A stretch of DNA of 64,000 nucleotides from an uncultured Pelagibacteraceae bacterium. GTDB lineage: Bacteria > Pseudomonadota > Alphaproteobacteria > Pelagibacterales > Pelagibacteraceae. Location of the stretch: the NCBI GenBank assembly GCA_902537555.1, contig CACBBR010000003.1, forward strand, positions 1 through 64,000. Direction: 5' to 3'. The position numbers and the translations under genes were made by a program. Numbering within the stretch: position 1 is the stretch's first letter; each line of letters starts with the position of its first letter. The notes under the pieces are model-generated. The model was not told the origin of the DNA. It saw only the letters and a program-made list of their open reading frames with translations, and made no database searches. Positions 42,462 through 53,083 of the stretch are shown here, in pieces.

Positions 42462-43121
42462 TTACATTGATTTTAGTTTTTCAATATTATTTTTAATATT
42501 ACCATTATTTTCTTTAAAGATTGTAGTTCCTGACACTAAAATATCTGCTCCTGCTTCTAAAACCATTTTTGCATTACTAAAATTAATTCCTCCATCAACT
42601 TCAATGTTGAAATGATATTGGTTTTTATCTTTAATATTTTTTAACTCTTTTATTTTATCTAATACTTCAGGCATAAATTTTTGACCACCAAAACCTGGGT
42701 TAACACTCATAACTAGTACTAAATCAATATTTTTAATTTCATCAATTATTGTTTTTATTTCAGTTTTAGGATTTAAAGAAACGCCGACTTTTTTGCCAAA
42801 TTGTTTAATTAAGTTTATTGATTCTTTTAAATTCTCAGTAGCTTCAGGGTGGATAGTGATTATGTCTGCTCCGGCTTCTGCATAATTTTCAATATATTTG
42901 TGTACAGGAGAAATCATTAGATGAACATCAAACGGAAGTTTAGTATATTTTCTTAAATTTTTTATCACAGGAGGTCCTATTGTTAGATTTGGAACAAAGT
43001 GGCCATCCATTACGTCAACATGAATTAAATCAGCACCACCCTCCTCAAGTTTTTTTATCTCACTACCAAGCTGACTAAAATCTGCAGACAATATAGATGG
43101 AGAAATTTGAATTTTTTTCAT
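42462..43121 (-). CDS. rpe: Ribulose-phosphate 3-epimerase
   Basis: 'ISPSILSADFSQLGSEIKKLEEGGADLIHVDVMDGHFVPNLTIGPPVI'. Confidence 0.98.
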   Translation of the reverse strand: MKKIQISPSILSADFSQLGSEIKKLEEGGADLIHVDVMDGHFVPNLTIGPPVIKNLRKYTKLPFDVHLMISPVHKYIENYAEAGADIITIHPEATENLKESINLIKQFGKKVGVSLNPKTEIKTIIDEIKNIDLVLVMSVNPGFGGQKFMPEVLDKIKELKNIKDKNQYHFNIEVDGGINFSNAKMVLEAGADILVSGTTIFKENNGNIKNNIEKLKSM

Positions 43122-43164
43122 TTGATACTAGAAATATTAGTATCAATTTTTTTTTTAATTTGAA

Positions 43165-43503
43165 TTAATTTTTACCAAAAAGTCTATAAATTTCTCCTGC
43201 AATTTCACTTTCAAGAGGAAATGAGAGCATACCCATAACAGAATATCCCATTAAATATGGCATTAAATAGAATCTAATCATATAAAAGAACCAGGCTACA
43301 TACAAAGGAACGATCGGTGCAACAATAAAACTTGGTGTTATAAATCTGAAAATTTTAATAATAGGATTTGTATATTTTACAAATACTTTCATGAAAAAAA
43401 ACTGTGAGTCTTCTCTTTGAAAAATATTCATTGCAGACCTTCCAATTAAAGTCCACATAACTATTCCTAAGACATAATCAATTACTAAAATGTAAATTGG
43501 CAT
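43165..43503 (-). CDS. Conserved small membrane protein (YggT-like)
   Basis: 112 aa, several hydrophobic segments; 'VKYTNPIIKIFRFITPSF' resembles YggT motif. Confidence 0.6.
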   Translation of the reverse strand: MPIYILVIDYVLGIVMWTLIGRSAMNIFQREDSQFFFMKVFVKYTNPIIKIFRFITPSFIVAPIVPLYVAWFFYMIRFYLMPYLMGYSVMGMLSFPLESEIAGEIYRLFGKN

Positions 43504-43517
43504 ATAATTGAACTAGC

Positions 43518-43552
43518 AAAATATTGGGGGCTTAAAAAGCCCCCAATATTTT
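43518..43552 (-). terminator. Strong hairpin terminator downstream of the actP-like gene
   Basis: Perfect 16-bp inverted repeat aaaatattgggggctt-aaa-aagcccccaatatttt, immediately after the stop of 43559..45415(-); symmetrical, so could work on either strand. Confidence 0.85.
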
Positions 43553-43558
43553 TATTTA

Positions 43559-45415
43559 TTAGTGTTGTTTACCCAGAACAGTTTTGCCGCTCGGTACTCT
43601 GACTTCGTCAATCATGTCTTGAGTAGCTTTATCTGGTTCAGGTGTCATTAAACTGACAACTACCATTACCACAAAACAGACACTAGCTCCTATGATTCCA
43701 AATCTAAGATGATCAATACCCAATATAATGTTTTCATTTGCGTTCTCTGCAAATTTTACCATATATAAGTATATTGTTCCTGATCCTAGACCAGCAATCA
43801 TTCCAGCTATAGCACCCTGTCTTGTCGCTCTTTTCCACCATACCCCAAGTACTAATGGGAAGAATAGCCCAGACATTGCAAAGTCAAATGCCCATGCGAC
43901 AGCACCAAGGATAGAAGTAAGTTTCATTGATGCAACAAATGCACCAGCTGCACCAATAACCACCAATAATGCTCTGGCTACTAGTAGTCTTTTTCTTACA
44001 TCTGCTTTAGGATCTATGATTTTGAAATATATATCATGAGACAAAGCATTAGCTATTGCAAGAATTAAACCATCAGCAGTTGACATTGCTGCAGCCATAC
44101 CACCAGCCGCAACTAATCCAGAAATTACATAAGGTAATCCAGCAATTTCAGGAGTCGCTAGCACAACAATATCTCCTCTCATGAAAAACTCATTTAATGC
44201 TAATTTACCATCATTATCAAAATCTTGGATGTGCATCCATTTCTGGGCATTCCAAGCTTGATACCAATCTATGCTTTGAACCTCGGCTATTGATTTTCCA
44301 ATGATTCCCGTTGCTAAACTTGGGTCCATTAATGACAATTTAGACACTGTAGCTAACATAGGTGCAGAAGTATATAAAAGTGCAATAAAAAATAATGACC
44401 AAGCAACAGATTTTCTTGCAGCTTTTACACTTGGAGTCGTAAAGTATCTCATTAAAATATGAGGTAAAGATGCAGTACCTACCATCATACATATTACTAA
44501 TGAAATAAATTTCCAAGCTGCCATTGCACCATCAGGAACTCCAGCATGTGAATTGACTATGTATTTTAAACCTTTAACAGGTGAACCGTCCGCAAATGTC
44601 ATTGCTGCCATTGCTTCTTTGCTGTTTTCTTTTAAACCAAATGTTGCTTCAAGTTCTCCTAACTTAGCAACTTCATCACCTAACATTAAATGTGGGAATA
44701 TTCCATAGTTACCACTGCTACTAATCCAAAATACTGGAATTAAGTATGCTATTATTAGTACAATATATTGAGCAACTTGAGTCCAAGTTACAGCCCTCAT
44801 ACCACCTAGCATAGAACATAGTAAAATACTTACTAACCCAACCCAAACTCCTAATTCAAAAGGTATTTGAAGCGCTCTGGATGCAATAGTTCCCGTTGCA
44901 TTAATTTGAGCAGTCACATATGTGAATGAAGCTAAAGCTAATACCACAACCGCACAAAATCTTGCTAGGTTTCCTCCATACCTTGTTCCAATAAAATCAG
45001 GAACAGTATAGCATCCGAACTTTCTTAAGTAAGGTGCTAATAAAGATGATACTAATACATAACCACCAGTCCATCCAATCAAGAATGCCATGTAGGTGTA
45101 TCCACCAAAATAAATACCTCCTGCCATAGCAACAAATGATGCTCCGGACATCCAGTCAGCAGCAGTCGCCATTCCATTAAATACAGTTGGAACTTGTCTT
45201 CCAGCTACATAATATGCATCTACTTGAACAGTTCTAGATAAATATCCAATTATTGCATAAATACATACTGTAAAAGCTACAAATAAAATACCAATAGTCT
45301 CCTTTGATACACCTGCATTTTCTGCAATAGCCATCAAAATGATGAATGCTAAAAAACCACCAGTGTATGTTCCGTAGATTTTAGGTAAATTTTGTATAAA
45401 GTTTCCTTTAAACAT
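43559..45415 (-). CDS. actP: Sodium:solute symporter, cation/acetate symporter-like
   Basis: Many TM segments; 'YYVAGRQVPTVFNGMATAADWMSGASFVAMAG', 'GGMAAAMSTADGLILAIANALSHDIYFK'; paired with DUF4212 protein. Confidence 0.85.
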   Translation of the reverse strand: MFKGNFIQNLPKIYGTYTGGFLAFIILMAIAENAGVSKETIGILFVAFTVCIYAIIGYLSRTVQVDAYYVAGRQVPTVFNGMATAADWMSGASFVAMAGGIYFGGYTYMAFLIGWTGGYVLVSSLLAPYLRKFGCYTVPDFIGTRYGGNLARFCAVVVLALASFTYVTAQINATGTIASRALQIPFELGVWVGLVSILLCSMLGGMRAVTWTQVAQYIVLIIAYLIPVFWISSSGNYGIFPHLMLGDEVAKLGELEATFGLKENSKEAMAAMTFADGSPVKGLKYIVNSHAGVPDGAMAAWKFISLVICMMVGTASLPHILMRYFTTPSVKAARKSVAWSLFFIALLYTSAPMLATVSKLSLMDPSLATGIIGKSIAEVQSIDWYQAWNAQKWMHIQDFDNDGKLALNEFFMRGDIVVLATPEIAGLPYVISGLVAAGGMAAAMSTADGLILAIANALSHDIYFKIIDPKADVRKRLLVARALLVVIGAAGAFVASMKLTSILGAVAWAFDFAMSGLFFPLVLGVWWKRATRQGAIAGMIAGLGSGTIYLYMVKFAENANENIILGIDHLRFGIIGASVCFVVMVVVSLMTPEPDKATQDMIDEVRVPSGKTVLGKQH

Positions 45416-45672
45416 TAATCGCCCTCCTTTTCAGTAAAGCCAAACTCAGCATCAATCTTTTCTTGCCTATTAGCAAACCAAAAAATTAACACAACGAAAG
45501 CAATAATTGACCCTTGAGCACACATATAATATGCAAGAGGATATCCTAGAAAGCTTCCTTCGTTTAAACTAGTACCAAACATGAAGACCACATAACCAAA
45601 GATAAACCAAATAGCCAATGTGATCATCATTAGCCCTCTGGTTTTATCCCAGTGCTTTTCTTTGTTTGACAT
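45415..45672 (-). CDS. DUF4212 (symporter small subunit) membrane protein
   Basis: 'KHWDKTRGLMMITLAIWFIFGYVVFMFGTSLNEGSFLGYPLAYYMCAQGSIIAFVVLIFWFA', next to symporter. Confidence 0.9.
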   Translation of the reverse strand: MSNKEKHWDKTRGLMMITLAIWFIFGYVVFMFGTSLNEGSFLGYPLAYYMCAQGSIIAFVVLIFWFANRQEKIDAEFGFTEKEGD

Positions 45673-45799
45673 TTTTTTCCCTCCCTATAGGTTAAAAATA
45701 AAACCATACTCATTTGATCAAATAATGAAAGGGTAAAAAAATGTATATTTATGAGTCATATTTGCTCATTTTAGGCCCCAAAAAACAAAATAAACGAAT

Positions 45800-46426
45800 A
45801 TGGGCATAAAATACAAACTGAAGTTGAGAGATTTGAAACTGCAATATTTTAAAGAGTATTTCAGTCCAATTTTAAAATATTTCAAAGGAAAAAAAAAAAT
45901 AAATAATTATCTAGACTTAAGAGAGTTCATTCAAAAAAAATCTGCATGGGTATCCCAAGTAACTCTTTATGGTTATTTAAAAACAAGAATGGGAGCCAAA
46001 TATGTCTTGATGTTTGATGATGAAGTATTTTTAAGTTCGATTAATAAAGCAAAATGGAATATTTATATGGTGGCATTGCAAGATTTAACTTTTTACACAA
46101 TTTCATATCTTAAAATTGAAAGAAACCTTCACGATACCGAAAAAGCAAAAGAAATTTTTAATAAGATTTTAACAGATGAATTAAATAATCAAATTCCAAA
46201 AGATATATACGAAAAGGCAAATAATGATTTTGAGGAAAGGTACCAAAAAATTAATTGGGATAAATATTATAAATCACTTCCATTTAATCTTAGCGCTTTA
46301 GCATTATATGAGTGGTCACCAATTGCAGAAGAATTAAAAATACTAGATAGAAAAATTGTTCTTAATTCCATGATTTTAAAATGGGAAAATATAAAAAAAG
46401 AGTTTGAAAGTATTTTAGATTTTTAA
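45800..46426 (+). CDS. Conserved hypothetical protein
   Basis: 208 aa ORF between DUF4212/actP and acs; no family recognised. Confidence 0.7.
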   Translation: MGIKYKLKLRDLKLQYFKEYFSPILKYFKGKKKINNYLDLREFIQKKSAWVSQVTLYGYLKTRMGAKYVLMFDDEVFLSSINKAKWNIYMVALQDLTFYTISYLKIERNLHDTEKAKEIFNKILTDELNNQIPKDIYEKANNDFEERYQKINWDKYYKSLPFNLSALALYEWSPIAEELKILDRKIVLNSMILKWENIKKEFESILDF

Positions 46427-48420
46427 ATATTTTTTCTATTGTCTACTAAGCTATCGACTACAGAAGGATCTGCCAAGGTCGTTGTATCTCCCAGTTGACC
46501 ATGTTCATTAGCAGCTATTTTCCTTAAAATTCTTCTCATGATTTTACCAGATCTTGTTTTTGGAAGTCCAGGAGCAAATTGAATTAAATCAGGTGTTGCT
46601 ATTGGACCAATTTGTTTTCTTACCCATAACTTTAAATCTCTCTCTAAATCAAGAGTACTTTTTTCTCCAGCATTTAAGGTAACATAACAATAAAGACCAT
46701 TACCCTTTATATCATGTGGATATCCAACTACTGCTGCCTCTGCAACTTTAGGATGAGCTACAAATGCACTCTCAATTTCAGCAGTTCCTAAATTATGTCC
46801 TGAAACAATTATAACATCATCAACTCGTCCAGTAATCCAATAATATCCATCTTTATCTCTTCTACATCCATCTCCTGTAAAATATTTTCCATCAAATTGT
46901 GAAAAGTATGTATCAATGAATCTTTGGTGGTCTCCATATACAGTTCTCATTTGTCCAGGCCAAGATTGTGCTATACATAATCTTCCTTGAGCTTCTCCTT
47001 TTAAAACCTTACCATCCTTATCAAGTATTTCTGGCTTAATTCCATAAAATGGTTTTGTCGCAGAGCCTGGTTTTAAATCTATCGCACCAGTCTGAGGGCT
47101 AATTAATATTCCACCTGTCTCAGTTTGCCACCATGTATCTACAATTGGACATTTACTATCTCCAACTGTTTTAAAATACCATTCCCATGCTTCAGGATTT
47201 ATTGGTTCACCAACGGTACCTAAGAGTTTCAAAGTTTTTCTTGAGGTTTTCTTGACAGGTTTGTCACCTTCTCTCATTAAAGCTCTGATTGCAGTCGGTG
47301 CAGTATAGAAAATATTAACTTTGTATTTATCAACTATTTGCCACCATCTAGATGTATCAGGATAAGTTGGTATTCCTTCAAACATAATTGTTGTTGCACC
47401 ATTAGCAAGTGGACCATAAATAATATAACTGTGTCCTGTAACCCATCCAATATCAGCAGTACACCAATAAATATCTTTTGGTTTGTAGTTAAAAATATAT
47501 TGATGTGTCATTGACGCATAAACCATATATCCACCAGTTGTATGAAGAACTCCCTTTGGTTTTCCAGTCGAACCAGATGTGTAAAGAATAAATAGAGGAT
47601 CTTCAGCACTCATTTCCTCAGGTTCACATTTTGTAGAGACTTTCTTGGTCATATGATGATACCAGACATCTCTATCACTGAACCAATCAATTTTTTTAGT
47701 TCCAGTTCTTTTTACCACGATACATTTTTTAACATTTGGACAACTCTGCAGGGCTTCATCTGTAATTGATTTTAATGGAATTGTTTTGCCACCTCTTACA
47801 CCCTCGTCTGCAGTAATTACATAATCTGACTCACAATCATTTATTCTGCCTGAAATACTATCTGGAGAAAAACCACCAAATATTATTGAGTGAACTGCAC
47901 CTATTCTTGCACATGCTAGCATTGTATATGCAAGCTCGGGTATCATAGTCAGATAAATTGTAACTCTGTCTCCTTTTTGAACTCCTAAATTTTTTAATCC
48001 ATTTGCAGCTTTGGAAACTTCTTTATGTAATTCCTTGTAGCTAATTTTTTTCTGAACTTTTGGATCATCACCAACCCAGATAATTGCAGTTTTATCAGCA
48101 TTCTTTTTTAAATGTCTATCTATACAATTTGCTGATGCGTTTAATGTACCATCATAAAACCATTTAATATGAACATCATCTTTACTGTACTTTACATCTT
48201 TAATTTTTTTATAAGGTTTAATCCAATTTATTCTTTTTCCTTCTTTTTTCCAAAAGCCATCATTATCTTTTATTGAATCATTATATTTCTTTAAATATTG
48301 AGATTTATTAACAATTGCTTTGCTTATCCAATCTTTTTGCGTTTTATAAATAGTCTCTTTAGCTTTTTTGGAAGCTATCTTTTTTTTAACTTTTTTTTTT
48401 GTTTTTTTTTTCTTAGGCAT
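46423..48420 (-). CDS. acs: Acetyl-CoA synthetase
   Basis: '[24 protein letters not shown]', '[15 protein letters not shown]', '[18 protein letters not shown]'. Confidence 0.96.
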   Translation of the reverse strand: MPKKKKTKKKVKKKIASKKAKETIYKTQKDWISKAIVNKSQYLKKYNDSIKDNDGFWKKEGKRINWIKPYKKIKDVKYSKDDVHIKWFYDGTLNASANCIDRHLKKNADKTAIIWVGDDPKVQKKISYKELHKEVSKAANGLKNLGVQKGDRVTIYLTMIPELAYTMLACARIGAVHSIIFGGFSPDSISGRINDCESDYVITADEGVRGGKTIPLKSITDEALQSCPNVKKCIVVKRTGTKKIDWFSDRDVWYHHMTKKVSTKCEPEEMSAEDPLFILYTSGSTGKPKGVLHTTGGYMVYASMTHQYIFNYKPKDIYWCTADIGWVTGHSYIIYGPLANGATTIMFEGIPTYPDTSRWWQIVDKYKVNIFYTAPTAIRALMREGDKPVKKTSRKTLKLLGTVGEPINPEAWEWYFKTVGDSKCPIVDTWWQTETGGILISPQTGAIDLKPGSATKPFYGIKPEILDKDGKVLKGEAQGRLCIAQSWPGQMRTVYGDHQRFIDTYFSQFDGKYFTGDGCRRDKDGYYWITGRVDDVIIVSGHNLGTAEIESAFVAHPKVAEAAVVGYPHDIKGNGLYCYVTLNAGEKSTLDLERDLKLWVRKQIGPIATPDLIQFAPGLPKTRSGKIMRRILRKIAANEHGQLGDTTTLADPSVVDSLVDNRKNI

Positions 48421-48430
48421 GAAATTTTTA

Positions 48431-48847
48431 TTATTTAATTCTACCCATGTTCAAAATTATTTTCCAGCTTTTAGTATCAATTGGCATAACTGAGAGTCTA
48501 CTTTGTTTAATAAGTGATAAGTTCTCTAAAGCCTTTATTTTTTTGATATTTTCAAGTGTTATAGGATTTTTAAGTTTTTTTTTAAATTTAACCTTAACTG
48601 CAACAAACCTTCTTTTTTTATCTGTTGGATCGATGAAAGCAGTTTTTATAACTTCAACAATTCCAACGATCTCTTTTCCTATATTAGAATGATAAAAAAA
48701 ACAAAGATCTCCCTTTTGCATTTTTTTTAAATTATTTGCTGCTTGATAATTTCTAACACCATCCCAATCAGCACCTTTTTCTCCAGCTTTAATTTGTTGG
48801 TCTATCGACCAAACATCTGGTTCAGATTTCATTAACCAATATTGCAT
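48431..48847 (-). CDS. EVE domain-containing protein
   Basis: '[16 protein letters not shown]', '[28 protein letters not shown]'. Confidence 0.95.
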   Translation of the reverse strand: MQYWLMKSEPDVWSIDQQIKAGEKGADWDGVRNYQAANNLKKMQKGDLCFFYHSNIGKEIVGIVEVIKTAFIDPTDKKRRFVAVKVKFKKKLKNPITLENIKKIKALENLSLIKQSRLSVMPIDTKSWKIILNMGRIK

Positions 48848-48964
48848 CTAATTTTTTTTATTCTTTTTTTCTTTTTTAAGTTTCCTTTTTTCTTTCAAAG
48901 ATAACTTAGCTTTTTTCATTACACTTGCATCCTTAAACGATTTACCACTATATCTTTTTGACAT
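48848..48964 (-). CDS. Small Lys-rich ORF (38 aa), not in supplied ORF track
   Basis: Manual translation: MSKRYSGKSFKDASVMKKAKLSLKEKRKLKKEKKNKKN*; fills the tsaD-EVE gap exactly. Confidence 0.5.
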   Translation of the reverse strand: MSKRYSGKSFKDASVMKKAKLSLKEKRKLKKEKKNKKN

Positions 48965-50038
48965 TTATAATCTAACTCCTGCTCCTTTTAAAAATTTTGC
49001 TTTTTCATCAAGCGGTAGTCTTGGACTTGCTGCTAAATTTAAATTATCAAATTTTTTTACTTTATATTTTTCAAGACCAACAAGTGCAATCATAGCTGCA
49101 TTATCACCACATAATTCTGGTTCAGGGAAAATTGGTCTAAAATTATTATTCTTACATAATTTTATCAATTTTTTTCTTATTCCTATATTAGCTGCAACAC
49201 CTCCTGCGATTATAAAAGCTCTATCTTTCTTTCTGCTGTTTTTTTTGAACTCATCAAATGCTACTTGTGTTTTAACTTCTAAAATTTCTTCAATTGTTTT
49301 TTGAAAAGATGCTGCAAGATCATATTTCTCTTGCTTTGATCTTATAGAGCTTGATATCCTTAAAATTGCTGTTTTAAGACCTGCAAAAGATAGGTTGCAT
49401 CCTCCTTTATTAATAATTGGTTTTGGAAGTTTAAATTTATTTGCATCTCCCTGCTTAGCAAAACCTTCTAACTTTGGTCCTCCTGGAAAATCAATTCCTA
49501 AAAGTTTTGCGGCTTTGTCGAATGCTTCTCCTAATGCGTCATCAATTGTTGTTCCTAATCTTTTGTATTTTCCAAGCCCATTCACACTAAGATATTGAGT
49601 ATGCCCACCCGAAATTAATAATAATAAATATGGAAAATCTAACTTTGTGTTAAGTCTTGGACTTAAAGCATGTCCTTCAAGATGGTTTACACCAATAAAA
49701 GGTATATTTAAGCTTGCAGATAAAGCTTTACCAAAATTTAAACCAATAGTTAGACAAACAATTAAACCTGGGCCAAATGTTGCAGCAATTGCAGAAACAT
49801 CTTTTAAATTTACACCACTTTCAGTAATTGCCTTTTTTGCAATTAAATCGATTTTTTCAACATGAGACCGTGCTGCAAGCTCAGGAACTACACCTCCGAA
49901 TTCTTTATGAATATCAAATTGACTTGAAACCACGTTAGATAATATTTTTATCTTACCATTTTTATCTTCTTCTATGATTGACACAGCGGTTTCATCGCAA
50001 CTTGTCTCAATTCCTAGGATTATTTTTTTTTCATTCAT
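48965..50038 (-). CDS. tsaD: tRNA N6-adenosine threonylcarbamoyltransferase TsaD
   Basis: 'ILGIETSCDETAVSII', 'GVNHLEGHALSPRL', 'LLISGGHTQYL'. Confidence 0.98.
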   Translation of the reverse strand: MNEKKIILGIETSCDETAVSIIEEDKNGKIKILSNVVSSQFDIHKEFGGVVPELAARSHVEKIDLIAKKAITESGVNLKDVSAIAATFGPGLIVCLTIGLNFGKALSASLNIPFIGVNHLEGHALSPRLNTKLDFPYLLLLISGGHTQYLSVNGLGKYKRLGTTIDDALGEAFDKAAKLLGIDFPGGPKLEGFAKQGDANKFKLPKPIINKGGCNLSFAGLKTAILRISSSIRSKQEKYDLAASFQKTIEEILEVKTQVAFDEFKKNSRKKDRAFIIAGGVAANIGIRKKLIKLCKNNNFRPIFPEPELCGDNAAMIALVGLEKYKVKKFDNLNLAASPRLPLDEKAKFLKGAGVRL

Positions 50039-50092
50039 AAATATTTATAATTAATACAATTAATCTATAAGAATGTAATAAAAATAAGAATT

Positions 50093-51004
50093 ATGAAAAG
50101 AGATAAATTTATTATTGGAACTCGCGGAAGTAAGTTAGCTCTAATTTATACTGAAAAAGTGACTAAGTTTCTTAAAAAAGTTTCATCAACTCACATTGAA
50201 ATAAAACAAATACTAACAAGTGGAGATGAAAATCAAAATGATAGGTTGTCAAATATTGGGGGGAAAGGTTTATTTTCAAAAAAAATTGAAAAAGAGCTAA
50301 TTAATCATAAAATAGATATAGCAGTTCATGCTTTAAAAGATATGCCAACAATTGAAACAGAGGGTTTGATAACAAATTTTTATTTAAAAAGAAATTCACC
50401 TAATGAAATATTTATTAGCAATAATAATATCAAGTTCCAGGATCTCAAACCAAATTCAATTATTGGGACTTCTTCATATAGAAGAGAATATCAACTCCAA
50501 AGTATTAGATCAGATCTTAATTATAAATTAATAAGAGGTAACGTGGATACTAGGATCAAAAAGTTAGAGAATGGAGATTACGATGCAATTTTACTCTCTA
50601 AAGCTGGTATTGAGGCTTTGGGACTAGATAATAAGATTACTCAGGAATTTAATACAGAGGAACTTATACCATGTGCCGGGCAAGGAATTATCGCAATACA
50701 ATGTAGAGAAAATGATCAAGAAATAATAAATATTTTGGAAAAAATTAACGATAATCAGTCGAGAATAATTGCTAATGCAGAAAGGAATGTTTTGAAAATT
50801 CTTGAGGGCGATTGTGATACAGCAGTTGGTGTCTATGCAAAAATTATCAAAGATATTGTAAATATTAAGGCAGAACTTTTTTCAGTTGATGGCAAACAGA
50901 GATTTTATGTTGATGAAAGTGAAAATGAAAAAATGATTAATGATTTAAGTATTAAGATTGGAGAAAAATTAAAATCAGATTCAAAAGGATCATACAAAAG
51001 GTAG
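50093..51004 (+). CDS. hemC: Porphobilinogen deaminase
   Basis: 'IIGTRGSKLALIYTEKV', 'HALKDMPT', 'EGDCDTAVGVYA'. Confidence 0.97.
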   Translation: MKRDKFIIGTRGSKLALIYTEKVTKFLKKVSSTHIEIKQILTSGDENQNDRLSNIGGKGLFSKKIEKELINHKIDIAVHALKDMPTIETEGLITNFYLKRNSPNEIFISNNNIKFQDLKPNSIIGTSSYRREYQLQSIRSDLNYKLIRGNVDTRIKKLENGDYDAILLSKAGIEALGLDNKITQEFNTEELIPCAGQGIIAIQCRENDQEIINILEKINDNQSRIIANAERNVLKILEGDCDTAVGVYAKIIKDIVNIKAELFSVDGKQRFYVDESENEKMINDLSIKIGEKLKSDSKGSYKR

Positions 51005-51005
51005 A

Positions 51006-51704
51006 ATGCATATTTTATTAACAAGACCACTAGAAGATAGTAAAGAATTAATATTAAGATTTAGTTCTCTGGGGCATAATGTTTCTCATTTACCTGTAAT
51101 AAAAATTGAACCAATTAAATACGATGAACCTGATTATAGCCAATTTAAGGGAGTAATATTTACCAGTTCCAATGCAATAAAGAATTTAGATTTAACTAAA
51201 GTTGATAAAAAAATTGAATGTTATTGTGTTGGTTCTGCAACAGAAAAAGTTGCAAAGTTAAATGGTTTTCAAAATATTATCTCTGCAGAAGGAAACGTAA
51301 ATAATTTGAAAGAACTAATATTACAAAACTTTGATCCAAAAAATGGATCACTTCTTTACGTAAGTGGAGAAGTAGTTTCCAGTAGGTTAGATAAAGATCT
51401 TATTGCAGAGGGTTATTCTTTAAAAAGATTGATAAACTATACAGTTTCTTCAACTCTAGAAATAAAAGAGGAATTCAGAGCAGAATTAAAAAAGTCAATT
51501 CCTGATATAATTTATGTTTACTCAGAAAATAGTGCTAAGAGTTTATTAAATTTACTTAAAAAATATGACCTTTTAGATAGTTGGATGGATACTAATTTGA
51601 TGTGTATGGGTGAAAAATCATCATCAATTTTAAATGAGATCAAGTGGAAAAAAATTTTTCTATTTAATCCTGGTGAAGAAGAGTTTTTGCTATATAAAAT
51701 TTAG
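51006..51704 (+). CDS. hemD: Uroporphyrinogen-III synthase
   Basis: 'ILLTRPLEDSKEL', 'GVIFTSSNAIKNL', 'CVGSATEKVAKLNGF', follows hemC. Confidence 0.92.
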   Translation: MHILLTRPLEDSKELILRFSSLGHNVSHLPVIKIEPIKYDEPDYSQFKGVIFTSSNAIKNLDLTKVDKKIECYCVGSATEKVAKLNGFQNIISAEGNVNNLKELILQNFDPKNGSLLYVSGEVVSSRLDKDLIAEGYSLKRLINYTVSSTLEIKEEFRAELKKSIPDIIYVYSENSAKSLLNLLKKYDLLDSWMDTNLMCMGEKSSSILNEIKWKKIFLFNPGEEEFLLYKI

Positions 51705-51706
51705 CC

Positions 51707-52792
51707 ATGGATGTTTTTGATAATTTTACAGGACTTTTTCTATCAGTTTGGGAAAAAGGAATATTGGGTGTTAACTTTGTAGAGATCTTAATAGGTCTTG
51801 GGATATTCTTTATATTCCTAGTTTTTAGAGGCTTGATCAGTAAGTTAGTAATAAGAAAATTAGAATTAATTTCAAAAAGAACCACCAATAAACTTGATGA
51901 TACTTTTGTTAAGGCAATGGAGGGACCAGCAAGATTCCTTCCAATTGTTTTAGGGGTATTTTTTGCGAGTTATTATATGTCTTTTTCAGAAGACACCAGA
52001 TTATTTTTAGATAATGTAAATAGAACTTTAATTACAATTCTACTATTTTGGATTATCCATCAGATAATTGAGCCAATCTCTTACATTCTTAGCGGTTTTG
52101 ATAAAATTTTAACTAGAGAACTAATCGGTTGGATAATTAAATCACTTAAAATTTTAATTTTAATTTTAGGTGCTGCAGCAGTTTTAGAATTATGGGGAAT
52201 AAAAATTGGTCCGATAATAGCTGGGCTAGGTTTATTTGGTGTTGCAGTTGCATTAGGAGCGCAAGATTTATTTAAAAATTTAATTTCAGGAATTTTAGTC
52301 CTTGTAGAGAAAAGATTTAAGATGGGTGATTGGATTGAAGTTGAGGGAATAATTGAAGGTGTAGTAGAAAAAATAGGTTTTAGATCAACCGTAATAAGAA
52401 AATTTGATAAATCTTTAGCTATTATTCCCAATTTTCAGTTTGCAGAAAATGCTGTTATAAATAAAAGTCAAATAACTAATTGGAGAATTAGTTGGACGAT
52501 AACTCTCCAATACGACTCAACGGTAGAACAATTAAAAACTATTAGAAATGACATAGAGAATTTTATTAATCATTCAGAAGATTATGATACTGCTGTTGGA
52601 GTATCAGTAAGAGTTGATAAATTTTCTGATAGTTCAATAGATATGTATGTGAGATGTTACACAAAAACAAATAGTTGGAGCGAAATGTTATTAGTAAAGG
52701 AAAGACTTGCAATTAAGATTAAAGAAATTGTAGAGGGTAACAAAGCCTCTTTTGCTTTCCCAAGTACGTCTATTTATGTAGAAAAGAAATGA
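51707..52792 (+). CDS. Mechanosensitive ion channel (MscS family)
   Basis: 'GLFGVAVALGAQDLFKNLISGILVLVEKRFKMGDWIEVEGIIEGVVEKIGFRSTVIRKFD'. Confidence 0.95.
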   Translation: MDVFDNFTGLFLSVWEKGILGVNFVEILIGLGIFFIFLVFRGLISKLVIRKLELISKRTTNKLDDTFVKAMEGPARFLPIVLGVFFASYYMSFSEDTRLFLDNVNRTLITILLFWIIHQIIEPISYILSGFDKILTRELIGWIIKSLKILILILGAAAVLELWGIKIGPIIAGLGLFGVAVALGAQDLFKNLISGILVLVEKRFKMGDWIEVEGIIEGVVEKIGFRSTVIRKFDKSLAIIPNFQFAENAVINKSQITNWRISWTITLQYDSTVEQLKTIRNDIENFINHSEDYDTAVGVSVRVDKFSDSSIDMYVRCYTKTNSWSEMLLVKERLAIKIKEIVEGNKASFAFPSTSIYVEKK

Positions 52793-53079
52793 TAGCTATA
52801 TTTTATTTAGTTCTCCAACTTTTGAAATTATATTCATATGTTGTGATAGCCAACGTTGTTATTAGCTGGTTAATAGCTTTTAATGTCTTAAATACATCGA
52901 ATAGATTTGTTTATTCAATTTTAGAATTTACCTATAAGCTCACCGATCCAATTCTCAACAAAATCAGGGGTTTTTTACCTAGCCTTGGTGCTTTTGATAT
53001 ATCGCCAATAATTCTTCTTTTGTTGATATGGTTTATAGAAATGTGTATGAAACTCTACATAGCACCACTAATTTTTTAG
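52789..53079 (+). CDS. YggT family membrane protein
   Basis: 'LLKLYSYVVIANVVISWLIAFNVL', 'YKLTDPILNKIRGFLPSLGAFDISPIILLLLIW'. Confidence 0.95.
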   Translation: MIAIFYLVLQLLKLYSYVVIANVVISWLIAFNVLNTSNRFVYSILEFTYKLTDPILNKIRGFLPSLGAFDISPIILLLLIWFIEMCMKLYIAPLIF

Positions 53080-53083
53080 TATC

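Noticed and set aside
43728-44039. 103-aa plus ORF opposite actP
   Set aside because: Antisense to a transporter gene; composition mirrors reverse complement of hydrophobic codons
52081-52431. 116-aa minus ORF opposite the MscS-family gene
   Set aside because: Antisense shadow ORF; Ile/Lys/Pro-rich composition without motif
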